A DNA stretch of 64,000 nt, from the NCBI GenBank assembly GCA_934725355.1, contig CAKVAO010000001.1:62001-126000 (forward strand), read 5' to 3'. Both the position numbers and the translations under genes were made by a program. The stretch is from an uncultured Candidatus Saccharibacteria bacterium. GTDB lineage: Bacteria; Patescibacteriota; Saccharimonadia; Saccharimonadales; Saccharimonadaceae. This document shows, piece after piece, positions 17,030 through 25,294 of the stretch; within the stretch, counting starts at the first letter, position 1, and every line of letters starts with the position of its first letter. The notes beneath the pieces are model-generated. The model saw only the letters and a program-made list of their open reading frames with translations. It did not search any database and was not told the origin of the DNA.

Positions 17030-17041
17030 TAAAATGTGCAT
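17030..17041 (+). promoter_or_regulatory. Leaderless promoter of the metalloprotease
   Basis: TGTTAAAAT extended -10 (TAAAAT 17030-17035), 6 bp before the ATG at 17042. This decides between ATG 17042 and the in-frame GTG at 17036. Confidence 0.6.
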
Positions 17042-17713
17042 ATGATTAACGCATTGATTTCGAATCCCAATCATCAGCTTGATAGTTGCACAGACAGCAT
17101 ACATGAAGCAATTAGCCTGGCCAATAAATATGCACCACGGCTATTAGACATCAAGAAAAACATTGATGTACTGTTTACAGATGCGTTTTACGGAATCATA
17201 CCAGAGGAAAACTTTGGTGCATACACACACAGTAGCGACTTTATTAAATTTACAGTAAAGAGCAATAGCAGACTAGAGACTTACGACATTCTAAATCAAC
17301 TAATGCATGAGCTGGCACATGCGGTAAGATGGCAATCCAATAATGAATATTCAGATACATTACTAAAAACTTTAATATTTGAAGGCATAGCTACTGCATT
17401 TAGTGTTGAGACGCAAGAGAAGCTTAACGTCCCAGGTGATTTCTTTATAAAGACCATTAGGGATACATCAGAGAAGAAAATACTAGAATCACTAAGTGTA
17501 ATATCTGGCGAGCTCAGCGATAGTCATTTTAACGACAACCGCATATTTGCCTATACACCAGATAGTAGCGATTTGCCGCGTTGGACAGGCTACAAGATTG
17601 GCTATTATCTAGTTTGTAGGTATTTAGAGCTTACCAATCAGAAGGCGTCGGGCATTATAGATATAAAATATCAGACCATAATAGATAAACTCGAGGCAAC
17701 CAAAACAATATAG
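17042..17713 (+). CDS. Putative zinc metalloprotease, DUF2268-like
   Basis: 223 residues, cytosolic by appearance. HELAHAVRW carries the HExxH motif (H89, E90, H93), and IFEGIATAF about 20 residues on carries a Glu (E114) that fits the third ligand of gluzincin-type sites as in DUF2268 proteins. No signal peptide or membrane helix. It is convergent with the RiPP precursor gene, sharing one terminator, and lies inside the tsaD direct repeats. A role in removing the leader peptide of the neighbouring precursor is a reasonable guess, since RiPP cassettes often carry a protease, but it is inference; self-protection or an unrelated role are possible. Confidence 0.75.
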   Translation: MINALISNPNHQLDSCTDSIHEAISLANKYAPRLLDIKKNIDVLFTDAFYGIIPEENFGAYTHSSDFIKFTVKSNSRLETYDILNQLMHELAHAVRWQSNNEYSDTLLKTLIFEGIATAFSVETQEKLNVPGDFFIKTIRDTSEKKILESLSVISGELSDSHFNDNRIFAYTPDSSDLPRWTGYKIGYYLVCRYLELTNQKASGIIDIKYQTIIDKLEATKTI

Positions 17714-17745
17714 AAGAAGAACCCGGTATTCTACCGGGTTCTTTG
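17713..17745. terminator. Bidirectional terminator between protease and precursor peptide
   Basis: GAACCCGGTA / TACCGGGTTC with a 3-nt loop (17719-17741); T-rich downstream on both strands (CTTTG on plus, TTCTTCT on minus). Confidence 0.85.
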
Positions 17746-17757
17746 ATAGCACTGATA

Positions 17758-17904
17758 TCAGTGTCCACAGTTTCCCTGGCAGCCACACCCACCACAACCA
17801 CTGCAGTGATTACCGCAATCGTTGTTGCAGTTGTCGCCAGCCACATGGTCATACGGCGTAACCGTAGCCTCGAGAACCTGCAGTTTGACTTTCTTACTGT
17901 CCAT
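17758..17904 (-). CDS. Candidate TOMM/RiPP precursor peptide (Cys/Gly-rich core)
   Basis: 48 residues. The first 24 (MDSKKVKLQVLEATVTPYDH and VAGD) look like a leader; the last 24 hold seven Cys (26, 30, 34, 37, 40, 42, 46), one Ser, six Gly and several Asn, a composition like microcin B17-type substrates whose Cys are turned into thiazoles. A very strong ribosome binding site (AGGAGGTCC, 17916-17908) fixes the start; a longer open frame upstream lacks one. It lies just downstream of the YcaO enzyme on the same strand, has its own predicted promoter and hairpins, and ends at a terminator. An alternative is a metal-binding peptide, but the YcaO neighbour makes a modified microcin more likely. 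Confidence 0.8.
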   Translation of the reverse strand: MDSKKVKLQVLEATVTPYDHVAGDNCNNDCGNHCSGCGGCGCQGNCGH

Positions 17905-17926
17905 AATGGACCTCCTAATCAATGCT

Positions 17927-17958
17927 GTTCGTAAGGTACGAACGTGGCGCTTGCCACG
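17927..17958 (-). promoter_or_regulatory. Two adjacent hairpins in the precursor mRNA leader
   Basis: CGTGGC/GCCACG (17958-17943) begins at or next to the predicted transcription start and is followed at once by GTTCGTA/TACGAAC (17943-17927). Tight 5' hairpins commonly protect abundant small mRNAs. Confidence 0.55.
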
Positions 17959-17964
17959 GTTAGG

Positions 17965-17994
17965 ACTATACACCCCTATATGTATCATAGTCAA
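17965..17994 (-). promoter_or_regulatory. Predicted promoter of the precursor peptide
   Basis: Minus-strand TTGACT (17994-17989), 18-bp spacer, TATAGT (17970-17965), inside the 111-bp gap after the YcaO gene. It would let the peptide be made in excess of the enzyme. Confidence 0.5.
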
Positions 17995-18015
17995 GAACCG
18001 TAGCAAGCACACAGC

Positions 18016-20130
18016 TCATGCAAAGAAATGTGGAGCGCCAACACTAGCGGGACTAATATGGCCTAGCTTTTGATGCGTATAGTGTCCATTGTTTATCCCA
18101 AATGAGATAGGTACTAAGTCCTCGCTTATCACGCGAACGACATACACCAAATCGCATAGATCGGGCCTAGACATATCTACCACTACGCCGTGTATCGCAG
18201 ACAGCAGATCGCCGTCAGATACCTTTGAGATTTGCACCGCCTCATCGACAACACCACTGCCTTCCCACATCCATCTCAGGCTATCTCGCCTATCAACAGA
18301 AGCATAATAGTCCCCGTGATCAGACGGTGAACTAATATTATTCTCTTGCGGCGATGTCGTTGGTTTACCCTCTAGGCGAGCCAAGAGAGAAAACTCCATC
18401 TCTTCGTACGCCTTGCTCACCGCATCGGATAAGATGTATGCAGCCGCAGCACCCGACACAAAGTACGGGTACTTACCGGCGTGCGCAATCGCCAATACCG
18501 TCGGAGCAAAATCAGACTTTAGAATCAGTAGATCCACAGTCCATCCCCTGCCCTTCCAGTATTCAATGCGTCGCACAATATGTGTAGATATCAGCGGCTT
18601 CGCAACTCTCGCGGGAGATTGCCGCTGAAACCACATTCGCATTAGCGCATCGCGCTCAATTAGCTCGAGACACGCACGATCCACAGCGGATGTATAGTCA
18701 GTGTACGCGGCGACGCCAGAAGAATCGTTCAGCACCATTCTTCGATCATCTGCAAAGCCACCATAGTACACAAGTTCACTTGGCACCATAATTGTCTGAC
18801 CGAGGTAGTCGACCCCACGAGTCCAGCAAATTGACCTCTCCTCATAGAATCTATCAAGATGCTGGATGTCAAGCTGGTCCTTTGTTAGCGGCACGACCCG
18901 ACGTAGATCTAGCCACTTACAGCCCAAGCCAGACACAGGGCAGACTGTGTCAATGCGTGGATGTGTAGATACATAACGCTCAAACGCCTCCACTGTCGCC
19001 TTAAACTCGGCAAGGTTGTGAGACGACGACGTTCCACCCGAAACGTCGTTCGTATTGTCAGCCATCTCTGCAGACGCGCAAAAGAAAGAGCCGTCATCAT
19101 AAGCGAATGATCGAACTCCACTGACTACACCGGATTCGACTATCGTATCTTTTAGCGAGTCGTAGCGCATTGCATCATCCTCCCATATATGACAGGATTC
19201 ACGTCCAAGCGTCAACGCCACAATCGGATACACGCCGTCAGGCATGCCAAGTTCCCGGGCGATCTGCTCATCGAGCACACCACCCAGTTCGCAAGTACCA
19301 AGGCCCAGTTCAATAGCAGCAAGAGTAATGTTCTGCGCTACTTGTCCGGCCTCTACTAGTGAAAGTTTGTAGCTCAGATTAGCATACTTGTTTGCTTGGC
19401 GGTCAATATCTGATGCTATAACAATAGAGATCGGTGCGTTAAACAGGCGTCTTGACGTGCAAAACGCAAAGTTTATCGCCTCTTGATCAATGTCGTCATA
19501 TCGCACCAGCACGTCATGCCACGGATCATACTCGTAGTACCCACATGGAAGACTCTCTGAGGGCGTAGATACAATCACATATACCTTAAGCGGGTACATA
19601 TTTCCACCACTTGGTACAGCGTGACCTACATACGAGTAACCAGCACTACATATTGATCCCACTTGCACTAGCGAAACAGGATCATTTGTATAACTACGAA
19701 CAGAGTGTCTCTTCGACTGCAAACTCCCGATAGCTGACGCCGCCCTGGCGTAATCATAGATCACTCCAGGCTTAATCTGTCGGTGAGGAGAGTTCATCAA
19801 CTCAACGATCTCCTTTCTCGAAAGATTATAGAAATACTTCGAGGGATTAGACGTTGCATTGATGTATTGTTTATACAGTCTCCTCGAGTCTGATAACACA
19901 CTCAACTCGGACAAATCATTAATGACCATCTTCACGGTCTTGTTATCGACATCTTCTAGGGCATCAGCTATTGCGTCCACAGTGTGCATGCCATCGCATT
20001 TGGCAAGCACCTTCCATGCAAGATTTACAGCCTCACCCTTGACATCGACGTAGTCATGTTCACGAAAGATACGCATATCATTACCATTAACAACGACGCG
20101 CGCAATCTGTATTGGTTGATAATCGCACAT
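18016..20130 (-). CDS. RRE - SagB-type dehydrogenase - YcaO cyclodehydratase fusion
   Basis: 704 residues, apparently a one-protein azole synthetase. Residues about 16-81 resemble a PqqD-like RiPP recognition element (VNLAWKVLAKCDGMHTVDAI). Residues about 138-311 are a SagB/nitroreductase-type flavin dehydrogenase (RHSVRSY, PSGGNMYPL, GLGTCELGG) that would oxidise azolines to azoles. Residues about 363-701 are a YcaO domain (TVEAFERY at 379-386 and SSGVAAYTDYTSA to LELIERDA at about 470-495) that would cyclise Cys/Ser with ATP. The end is PHFFA where TOMM YcaO proteins usually have a proline-rich PHPFP-like end. Start set by AAAGGTGAAGAAA before ATG 20130. No separate E1-like/ThiF partner is seen. 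The only candidate substrate, at 17758-17904, lies downstream. Confidence 0.85.
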   Translation of the reverse strand: MCDYQPIQIARVVVNGNDMRIFREHDYVDVKGEAVNLAWKVLAKCDGMHTVDAIADALEDVDNKTVKMVINDLSELSVLSDSRRLYKQYINATSNPSKYFYNLSRKEIVELMNSPHRQIKPGVIYDYARAASAIGSLQSKRHSVRSYTNDPVSLVQVGSICSAGYSYVGHAVPSGGNMYPLKVYVIVSTPSESLPCGYYEYDPWHDVLVRYDDIDQEAINFAFCTSRRLFNAPISIVIASDIDRQANKYANLSYKLSLVEAGQVAQNITLAAIELGLGTCELGGVLDEQIARELGMPDGVYPIVALTLGRESCHIWEDDAMRYDSLKDTIVESGVVSGVRSFAYDDGSFFCASAEMADNTNDVSGGTSSSHNLAEFKATVEAFERYVSTHPRIDTVCPVSGLGCKWLDLRRVVPLTKDQLDIQHLDRFYEERSICWTRGVDYLGQTIMVPSELVYYGGFADDRRMVLNDSSGVAAYTDYTSAVDRACLELIERDALMRMWFQRQSPARVAKPLISTHIVRRIEYWKGRGWTVDLLILKSDFAPTVLAIAHAGKYPYFVSGAAAAYILSDAVSKAYEEMEFSLLARLEGKPTTSPQENNISSPSDHGDYYASVDRRDSLRWMWEGSGVVDEAVQISKVSDGDLLSAIHGVVVDMSRPDLCDLVYVVRVISEDLVPISFGINNGHYTHQKLGHISPASVGAPHFFA

Positions 20131-20156
20131 TTTCTTCACCTTTCCGTGTAATGTGC

Positions 20157-20180
20157 TTCGGAGTCTCCGAATGCTATATA
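20157..20180 (-). promoter_or_regulatory. -10 box and palindrome upstream of the YcaO enzyme
   Basis: Minus-strand TATATA (20180-20175) followed by the palindrome TTCGGAGaCTCCGAA (20171-20157), which would lie at the start of the mRNA, 26 bp before the ATG. Could be an operator or protective hairpin. Confidence 0.45.
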
Positions 20181-20271
20181 CAATAAAACCAATCCAACGC
20201 ATAGTCAACCTGCGCGTAATCTCTCGCCCCACTTACATTCGCTCATTGCGGCTAGAATCCACCTGTCGCTG

Positions 20272-20307
20272 TGCTAAAATATAGACAATGAATGTGTTAG
20301 GTATCGA
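20272..20307 (+). repeat. tsaD promoter and 5' end, right copy of direct repeat
   Basis: 36 bp identical to 16687-16722. Includes TGCTAAAAT (TAAAAT 20275-20280), 7 bp to the ATG at 20288, which marks tsaD as leaderless. Confidence 0.9.
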
Positions 20308-21334
20308 AAGCTCGTGCGACGAGACGGCAGCTGCAGTTGTTCGAGATGGACGCGAGATTATTAGTAATGTTGTCAATACGCAGATTGATATCCATAAGGT
20401 TTATGGTGGTGTAGTACCCGAAGTAGCAGCCCGCTCACACCTAGAAGTCGTAATACCAGTGATCGATCAAGCGGTACGCGACGCGGGTGGCTGGGATCAT
20501 GTTGATGCTATTGCCGCAACGATGATGCCAGGCCTAATCGGCTCACTGCTGATCGGCTCGCTGTCAGCCCGCACCGTCGCACTGATGAAACACAAGCCCT
20601 TCTATCCAGTTCACCACGTTGAAGGCCACGTTTACGCCAACTTCCTAATGGATAACCCACCAGAGTTCCCATTCCTAGCGCTCATTGTCAGCGGTGGACA
20701 CTCACAGATTGTATTATTCCGTAATCATGGTAATTACGAGCTGCTCGGCCAAACAGCTGACGATGCAGTTGGCGAAGCCTTCGATAAGGTGGCGAAAATT
20801 ATTGGCCTACCCTACCCTGGCGGTCCGTCGATTGCCCAAGCGGCATTAAGTGGCAATCCACACAAATATCACTTACCCAAGGCACACATGCACGGCAAAT
20901 ACGACTTTAGCTTTAGTGGACTAAAGACCGCTGTACTTCGCGCAATTCAAGACGCCGTAGGTGTCGACCATACTTTTCCATCACATCTTTTGGCTAGTAA
21001 ATTAACACCCCAGCAAGTTGCTGATTTTGCTGCTAGTTTTCAATACACTGCTGTCGAGACGTTGGTAGAAAAATTAGTCAAAGCTACATGCGAATATCAG
21101 CCAAAGTCAGTTGTCATTGCAGGTGGTGTAGCAGCCAACCAAGAATTGCGACGTCAGCTAAAGGAGAAACTGCCAATTCCAATCAACTTCCCTTCCCCAG
21201 CACTATGTACCGACAATGGCGCTATGATTGCCACGCTCGGCTACTATAAAGCTCAGATTTTACAGCCCACAGATCCTCGTCGTCTAGATGTCATTCCGTC
21301 TATTAGCATGACTAAAACCGCCTGGAATCTGTAA
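20288..21334 (+). CDS. tsaD: tRNA N6-threonylcarbamoyladenosine synthase subunit TsaD
   Basis: Transfers the threonylcarbamoyl group to A37 of ANN-decoding tRNAs. 348 residues, full length. Kae1/TsaD motifs: ESSCDETAAAVV at the start, HHVEGH (metal ligands, about 113-118), SGGHSQI, GEAFDKVAK, PGGPSI and VIAGGVAANQELR. The start lies 7 bp after the -10 box, so the mRNA should be leaderless. A decayed copy of the first codons lies 3.6 kb upstream, on the far side of the RiPP cassette. Confidence 0.97.
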   Translation: MNVLGIESSCDETAAAVVRDGREIISNVVNTQIDIHKVYGGVVPEVAARSHLEVVIPVIDQAVRDAGGWDHVDAIAATMMPGLIGSLLIGSLSARTVALMKHKPFYPVHHVEGHVYANFLMDNPPEFPFLALIVSGGHSQIVLFRNHGNYELLGQTADDAVGEAFDKVAKIIGLPYPGGPSIAQAALSGNPHKYHLPKAHMHGKYDFSFSGLKTAVLRAIQDAVGVDHTFPSHLLASKLTPQQVADFAASFQYTAVETLVEKLVKATCEYQPKSVVIAGGVAANQELRRQLKEKLPIPINFPSPALCTDNGAMIATLGYYKAQILQPTDPRRLDVIPSISMTKTAWNL

Positions 21335-21367
21335 ACTCCATAACTTCTATGTGCTACAATAAAAAAT

Positions 21368-22309
21368 ATGTTTAGTGAGGAAAAGAGTTTTTTACAGAGC
21401 TCTATTTGGGGTGTTTTTCAAAAGTCAATTAAAAATAACGTTGTACACAAGACAACGGCTAATTATTCCTACATGGGCGTTGTCGAACGTGGTCAAATGA
21501 GCAATCGTCTATATTGTCCATTCGGACCAGTTGTTAAAGATTTTAATGGCCTACGCGATGCTACCGACAACCTCTGTAAAGTCGCCAAACAGCGGAAACT
21601 GGACTTTATCCGCATCGAGCCCACCTGCCCTACCATTACCGCAGAAGACTTAAAGGGATTAGGCTATCGCCATAGTCACCGCGAAGTTCAACCGCCCGCC
21701 ACTGTCGTTAATGATGTATCAGTTGACGAAGACAAGTTAATGGCCGAGCTATCACAAACTGCTCGTCGCTACGCCAGAAAATGCGACAAAGCCGGTATTA
21801 CTTACAGCGTCAGCTATGAGCCAACCGATATTAAGTACTTTATTGAGATGATTCATGAAGTAGCCAAACGCACTGGCATGCGCCCGCATGATGATTTTTA
21901 TTTCCAACAGCTCGCCGCCTTTCTCTTCCCTAAGAAGGCAGCCGGCCTAATGTTTGCAGAATTAGATGGCGTGAAAATCGCCAGTATAATCTTCTATACC
22001 GATGGCGCAACAATGAGCTACGCTCATGCTGCTAACCGTACAGAGTATCGCAAATACTCCCCTGCTACCGGCCTAGGTCTATTTGCTCTTAAATACGCAC
22101 ATCAACAAGGTTGCCACTGGTTTGATTGGTACGGTATTGCACCAGAACATGATGCAGACAACCCCCGCTATCAACATTGGAAAGGCTTTACTCAGTTCAA
22201 GCTTTCTTTCGGTGGTCAACGGGTTGAACGACTTGGCACATGGGAGAAACCACTTCACCCTGTACGCTATCGACTATATCGATTGCTACTAAAGGTAACT
22301 GGTCGATAG
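21368..22309 (+). CDS. FemAB-type peptidyltransferase
   Basis: 313 residues with the two GNAT-like halves of the Fem family: LQSSIWGVFQKS at the N-terminus, the central SQTARRYARKCDKAGI, and the conserved YSPATGLGLFALKYAHQQGCHWFDWYG region split across residues 228-256, ending with FKLSFGGQRVERLG. Fem enzymes use aminoacyl-tRNA to add bridge amino acids to peptidoglycan precursors. TACAAT lies 7 bp before the ATG (leaderless). It is probably separately transcribed from tsaD, 33 bp upstream. Confidence 0.87.
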   Translation: MFSEEKSFLQSSIWGVFQKSIKNNVVHKTTANYSYMGVVERGQMSNRLYCPFGPVVKDFNGLRDATDNLCKVAKQRKLDFIRIEPTCPTITAEDLKGLGYRHSHREVQPPATVVNDVSVDEDKLMAELSQTARRYARKCDKAGITYSVSYEPTDIKYFIEMIHEVAKRTGMRPHDDFYFQQLAAFLFPKKAAGLMFAELDGVKIASIIFYTDGATMSYAHAANRTEYRKYSPATGLGLFALKYAHQQGCHWFDWYGIAPEHDADNPRYQHWKGFTQFKLSFGGQRVERLGTWEKPLHPVRYRLYRLLLKVTGR

Positions 22310-22389
22310 CATTCACACTACTTACTACACAAGTATCCACATCGGCTACATTTGGTTTAAAAATAGGGTTATTATGGCTGGTTTTATGA

Positions 22390-22596
22390 TACAATAGAAG
22401 TAACACAAAAATGAGGTCAAGAAAAAGTGGTGTCGATGCTTAGAGCTGTGTAATATTTCACATTTTATATGTGGTGTATTGTTATAGTTATTAGCTTCGA
22501 GGCATTAGTATTAGGGTGGGCTCGAGAGACTATTCGAGTGTTTTAGAGTGGCTTCATTTCACGTTCACAACAGATAACATAGTAAAGGTTTTATTT
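22390..22596 (+). promoter_or_regulatory. Promoter and long leader of valS
   Basis: TGATACAAT (TACAAT 22390-22395) predicts a start near 22402, leaving about 195 nt of leader before the ATG at 22597. It has a small stem CTCGA/TCGAG around 22520-22538. The AGGGTGG at about 22512 is the first half of a T-box motif, but the rest is missing. This fills most of the gap 22310-22596. Confidence 0.4.
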
Positions 22597-25158
22597 ATGA
22601 ATTTACCAAAAACTTATATTCCAAATGATTACGAAACACCGATCTATGCGATGTGGGAAACTAGCGGAGCATTTGCGCCAAGTGGCAAGGGCGATCCTTA
22701 TACAATCGTTATGCCACCACCAAATGCAAACGGCAACTTACACGTTGGTCATGCCTACATGTTGCCGATCGAAGATATCCTGATTCGCTATTACCGCATG
22801 CAGGGCAGGGACACCATCTGGATTCCAGGTGCAGACCATGCTGGGTTCGAAACATGGGTGGTGTTTGAGCGCGCTCTCAATAAAGAGGGTAAATCACGTT
22901 TTGATTTTAGTCGCGAGGAGCTATATCGTCAGACTTGGGACTTCGTCGAGCGAAACCGCGGCAACATGGAATTACAGGTTAGGGCATTAGGCGCCAGTTG
23001 CGACTGGTCATCCACTGTCTTTACACTTGATCAAAAGGTAATAAACACGGTTTATGCTACTTTTAAGAAGTTATGGGATGATGGCTTAATTTATCGGGGC
23101 AACCGCATTGTCAATTACTGTCCAAAGCATCAAACTTCTTTTGCTGATATTGAAGTAGAATTCAAGACCGAGCAGTCACATCTTTGGCACATTGTTTACA
23201 AGACGCCGGACGGCAAGGATAGTATCGAGGTGGCAACCACACGACCTGAAACTATGCTAGGTGACACCGCCATTGCCGTACACCCAGATGATCCAAAGTA
23301 CAAAAACTTAGTCGGTAAAACCGTTATAGTACCACTGGTAGGGCGCGAGATTCCGATTGTTGCCGACGAAGGTGTTGAACTTGGATTTGGTACTGGTGCT
23401 GTAAAAATTACACCAGCTCACGATCCACTCGACTTTGAAATCGGGCAGCGCCACAATCTGCCAATGATTCAGGTTATTGGTACGAACGGCAGAATAACTG
23501 ATCAAGTACCTGAAAAATATCGCGGCATGGAAGTCGACGAGGCTCGTGACGCCGTAGTTGAGGATTTGAAGGCTTGTGGAGCACTAGTAAAAATCGAGGA
23601 CTTTAGCCACGATGTACCACATTGTTATAAGTGCGGCACAACTATCCAACCGTTACTGATGAAACAATGGTTTATCAAGGTACAGCCGCTAGCTCAGCGG
23701 GCTAAGAAAGCGGTTGAGTCAGGTGTAATTCGTTTCGTGCCAGAACAAAAGGGCAGGGAGTTAGCTCGCTACTATGATGAGTTACGCGACTGGAATATTA
23801 GCCGCCAGATTCCTTGGGGTATTCCTATTCCAGCCTTCCACGCAGCCGACAACCCGGACGATTGGATTTTTGATACTAGAGTCGATCAAACCGAGATTGA
23901 AGTTAACGGCAAGTCTTATATTCGCGACGAAGACACTTTCGACACTTGGTTCAGCAGTGGTCAGTGGCCATACGTGACTACTGATTACACTACAGGTGGT
24001 AGGCTGAGTCGCTTCTATCCTAACTCAGTCATGGAAACTGGTGTTGACATCTTACGTGCCTGGGTTAGCCGCATGATTATGTTAGGTCTATATGTCACAG
24101 ACAAAGTACCATTTAAAGACGTCTTCTTGCACGGTCTGATTCTTGATCAGCACGGTCAGAAGATGAGCAAGAGCAAGGGTAATGTAGTTAATCCAATGGA
24201 CATCATTGCCAAATATGGTAGCGACGCATTGCGCATGGGTATTGTAATGAATCGTTCAGCTGGTCAGGCTCAGGCCTTCTCGGAGGCATCAGTGGTAGCA
24301 GGGCGCAACTTCTGTAATAAGTTATGGAATATTGCCCGCTTTATTGAAGCTAAAGCCGATGAGGCCGGAGTAACCGACGAAATGGCTGATCACGCCAAAC
24401 CTGAAACACTTGCAGATCACTGGATCTACAGCAAGCTAGAGCAGGCAAGAGTGGAATTGGATGGTCATATCAAAGATTACCGTTTCGCCGAGGCGATGGA
24501 GACTATCTATCATGTTATATGGGACGAACTAGCTGACTGGTATATAGAGGCCAGTAAGACTGGTAGCAATCCAGCCTTTATGCGCCACGTGCTGAACATT
24601 TCACTACGCTTAGCGCATCCATTCGCACCATTTGTCACCGAGACTATTTGGACGACATTGCGTAACGACAACACACTATTAATTCTTCAAAAATGGCCGA
24701 AAAAGCTAGACTTCTCGGTGCGCAAAGCCGCTGAATTCGATAAGATTATCGAGCTAGTGACTGCTATTCGCAATATCACTGCACAATTGCCGAATGGTAA
24801 ATATAATCTAATCTATTCGGATGACGATTCGATAGCAGGACAGGGGGTCTTAATTAAATCACTAGCAAAGCTTGGTAAGGTTAAGCACGACAGCACACCA
24901 CGCGGTTTACGTATTGCCGGTCAGCCACTAGAAGCTTGGCTAGAACTTGATGACCAGCAGATCGCCGAATACAAGCAACATCTGGTAAAGCAGCTAAAAC
25001 AGGCCAAGAATGAGATCGACAATCTAGAACGACGCCTAGCCAATAAAGGCTATGTCGATAAGGCGCCAGCCAAGCTGGTCGCCGAAACTCGCAAAGATTT
25101 AGCAGCAAAGAAACAGCAAGCTACTCACTTAGCCGACGCAATCAGCTCAATTAGCTAA
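22597..25158 (+). CDS. valS: Valyl-tRNA synthetase
   Basis: 853 residues. Class I motifs: NGNLHVGHAYMLP (HIGH, about 42-54) and KMSKSKGNVV, with the CP1 editing domain carrying TTRPETMLGDTA between them, an anticodon-binding domain, and the C-terminal coiled-coil tail typical of ValRS (KQLKQAKNEIDNLERRLANK). ATG 22597 is chosen over upstream GTG 22516 because the ValRS homology starts here (MNLPKTYIPNDYE) and AAAGG lies just upstream. Unlike its neighbours it has a long leader. Ends at a strong terminator. Confidence 0.96.
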   Translation: MNLPKTYIPNDYETPIYAMWETSGAFAPSGKGDPYTIVMPPPNANGNLHVGHAYMLPIEDILIRYYRMQGRDTIWIPGADHAGFETWVVFERALNKEGKSRFDFSREELYRQTWDFVERNRGNMELQVRALGASCDWSSTVFTLDQKVINTVYATFKKLWDDGLIYRGNRIVNYCPKHQTSFADIEVEFKTEQSHLWHIVYKTPDGKDSIEVATTRPETMLGDTAIAVHPDDPKYKNLVGKTVIVPLVGREIPIVADEGVELGFGTGAVKITPAHDPLDFEIGQRHNLPMIQVIGTNGRITDQVPEKYRGMEVDEARDAVVEDLKACGALVKIEDFSHDVPHCYKCGTTIQPLLMKQWFIKVQPLAQRAKKAVESGVIRFVPEQKGRELARYYDELRDWNISRQIPWGIPIPAFHAADNPDDWIFDTRVDQTEIEVNGKSYIRDEDTFDTWFSSGQWPYVTTDYTTGGRLSRFYPNSVMETGVDILRAWVSRMIMLGLYVTDKVPFKDVFLHGLILDQHGQKMSKSKGNVVNPMDIIAKYGSDALRMGIVMNRSAGQAQAFSEASVVAGRNFCNKLWNIARFIEAKADEAGVTDEMADHAKPETLADHWIYSKLEQARVELDGHIKDYRFAEAMETIYHVIWDELADWYIEASKTGSNPAFMRHVLNISLRLAHPFAPFVTETIWTTLRNDNTLLILQKWPKKLDFSVRKAAEFDKIIELVTAIRNITAQLPNGKYNLIYSDDDSIAGQGVLIKSLAKLGKVKHDSTPRGLRIAGQPLEAWLELDDQQIAEYKQHLVKQLKQAKNEIDNLERRLANKGYVDKAPAKLVAETRKDLAAKKQQATHLADAISSIS

Positions 25159-25172
25159 TCGTCAACTGATCT

Positions 25173-25206
25173 AAAATAGACTCCAATCATGGAGTCTATT
25201 TTTATT
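25173..25206 (+). terminator. Terminator of valS
   Basis: AATAGACTCCA / TGGAGTCTATT with loop ATCA, then TTTTATT. Confidence 0.9.
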
Positions 25207-25248
25207 ACTCATTTTATGAATACATCTAGAATTTACTTAGCTAAGCAT

Positions 25249-25281
25249 AAAAATAAGCCTCGCATTGGAGGCTTATTTTTA
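25249..25281. terminator. Terminator of the 431-residue membrane protein gene
   Basis: AAAATAAGCCTC / GAGGCTTATTTT with a 6-nt loop; A-run and T-run on both sides. Confidence 0.85.
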
Positions 25282-25294
25282 TTGTTCAGTTACT

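Noticed and set aside
17743..18073. Plus-strand frames antisense to the precursor peptide
   Set aside because: They lack ribosome binding sites and homology; the minus-strand peptide has a strong one and fits its neighbour.
14850..20130. Whole island as a prophage or integrative element
   Set aside because: No integrase, transposase, phage structural or relaxase gene is seen; only the tsaD repeat hints at insertion.
22505..22540. Possible T-box riboswitch ahead of valS
   Set aside because: AGGGTGG is present, but the following ACCGCG half, the discriminator-matching base and a competing terminator are not; tRNA-Val would need TGGT rather than TGGG.
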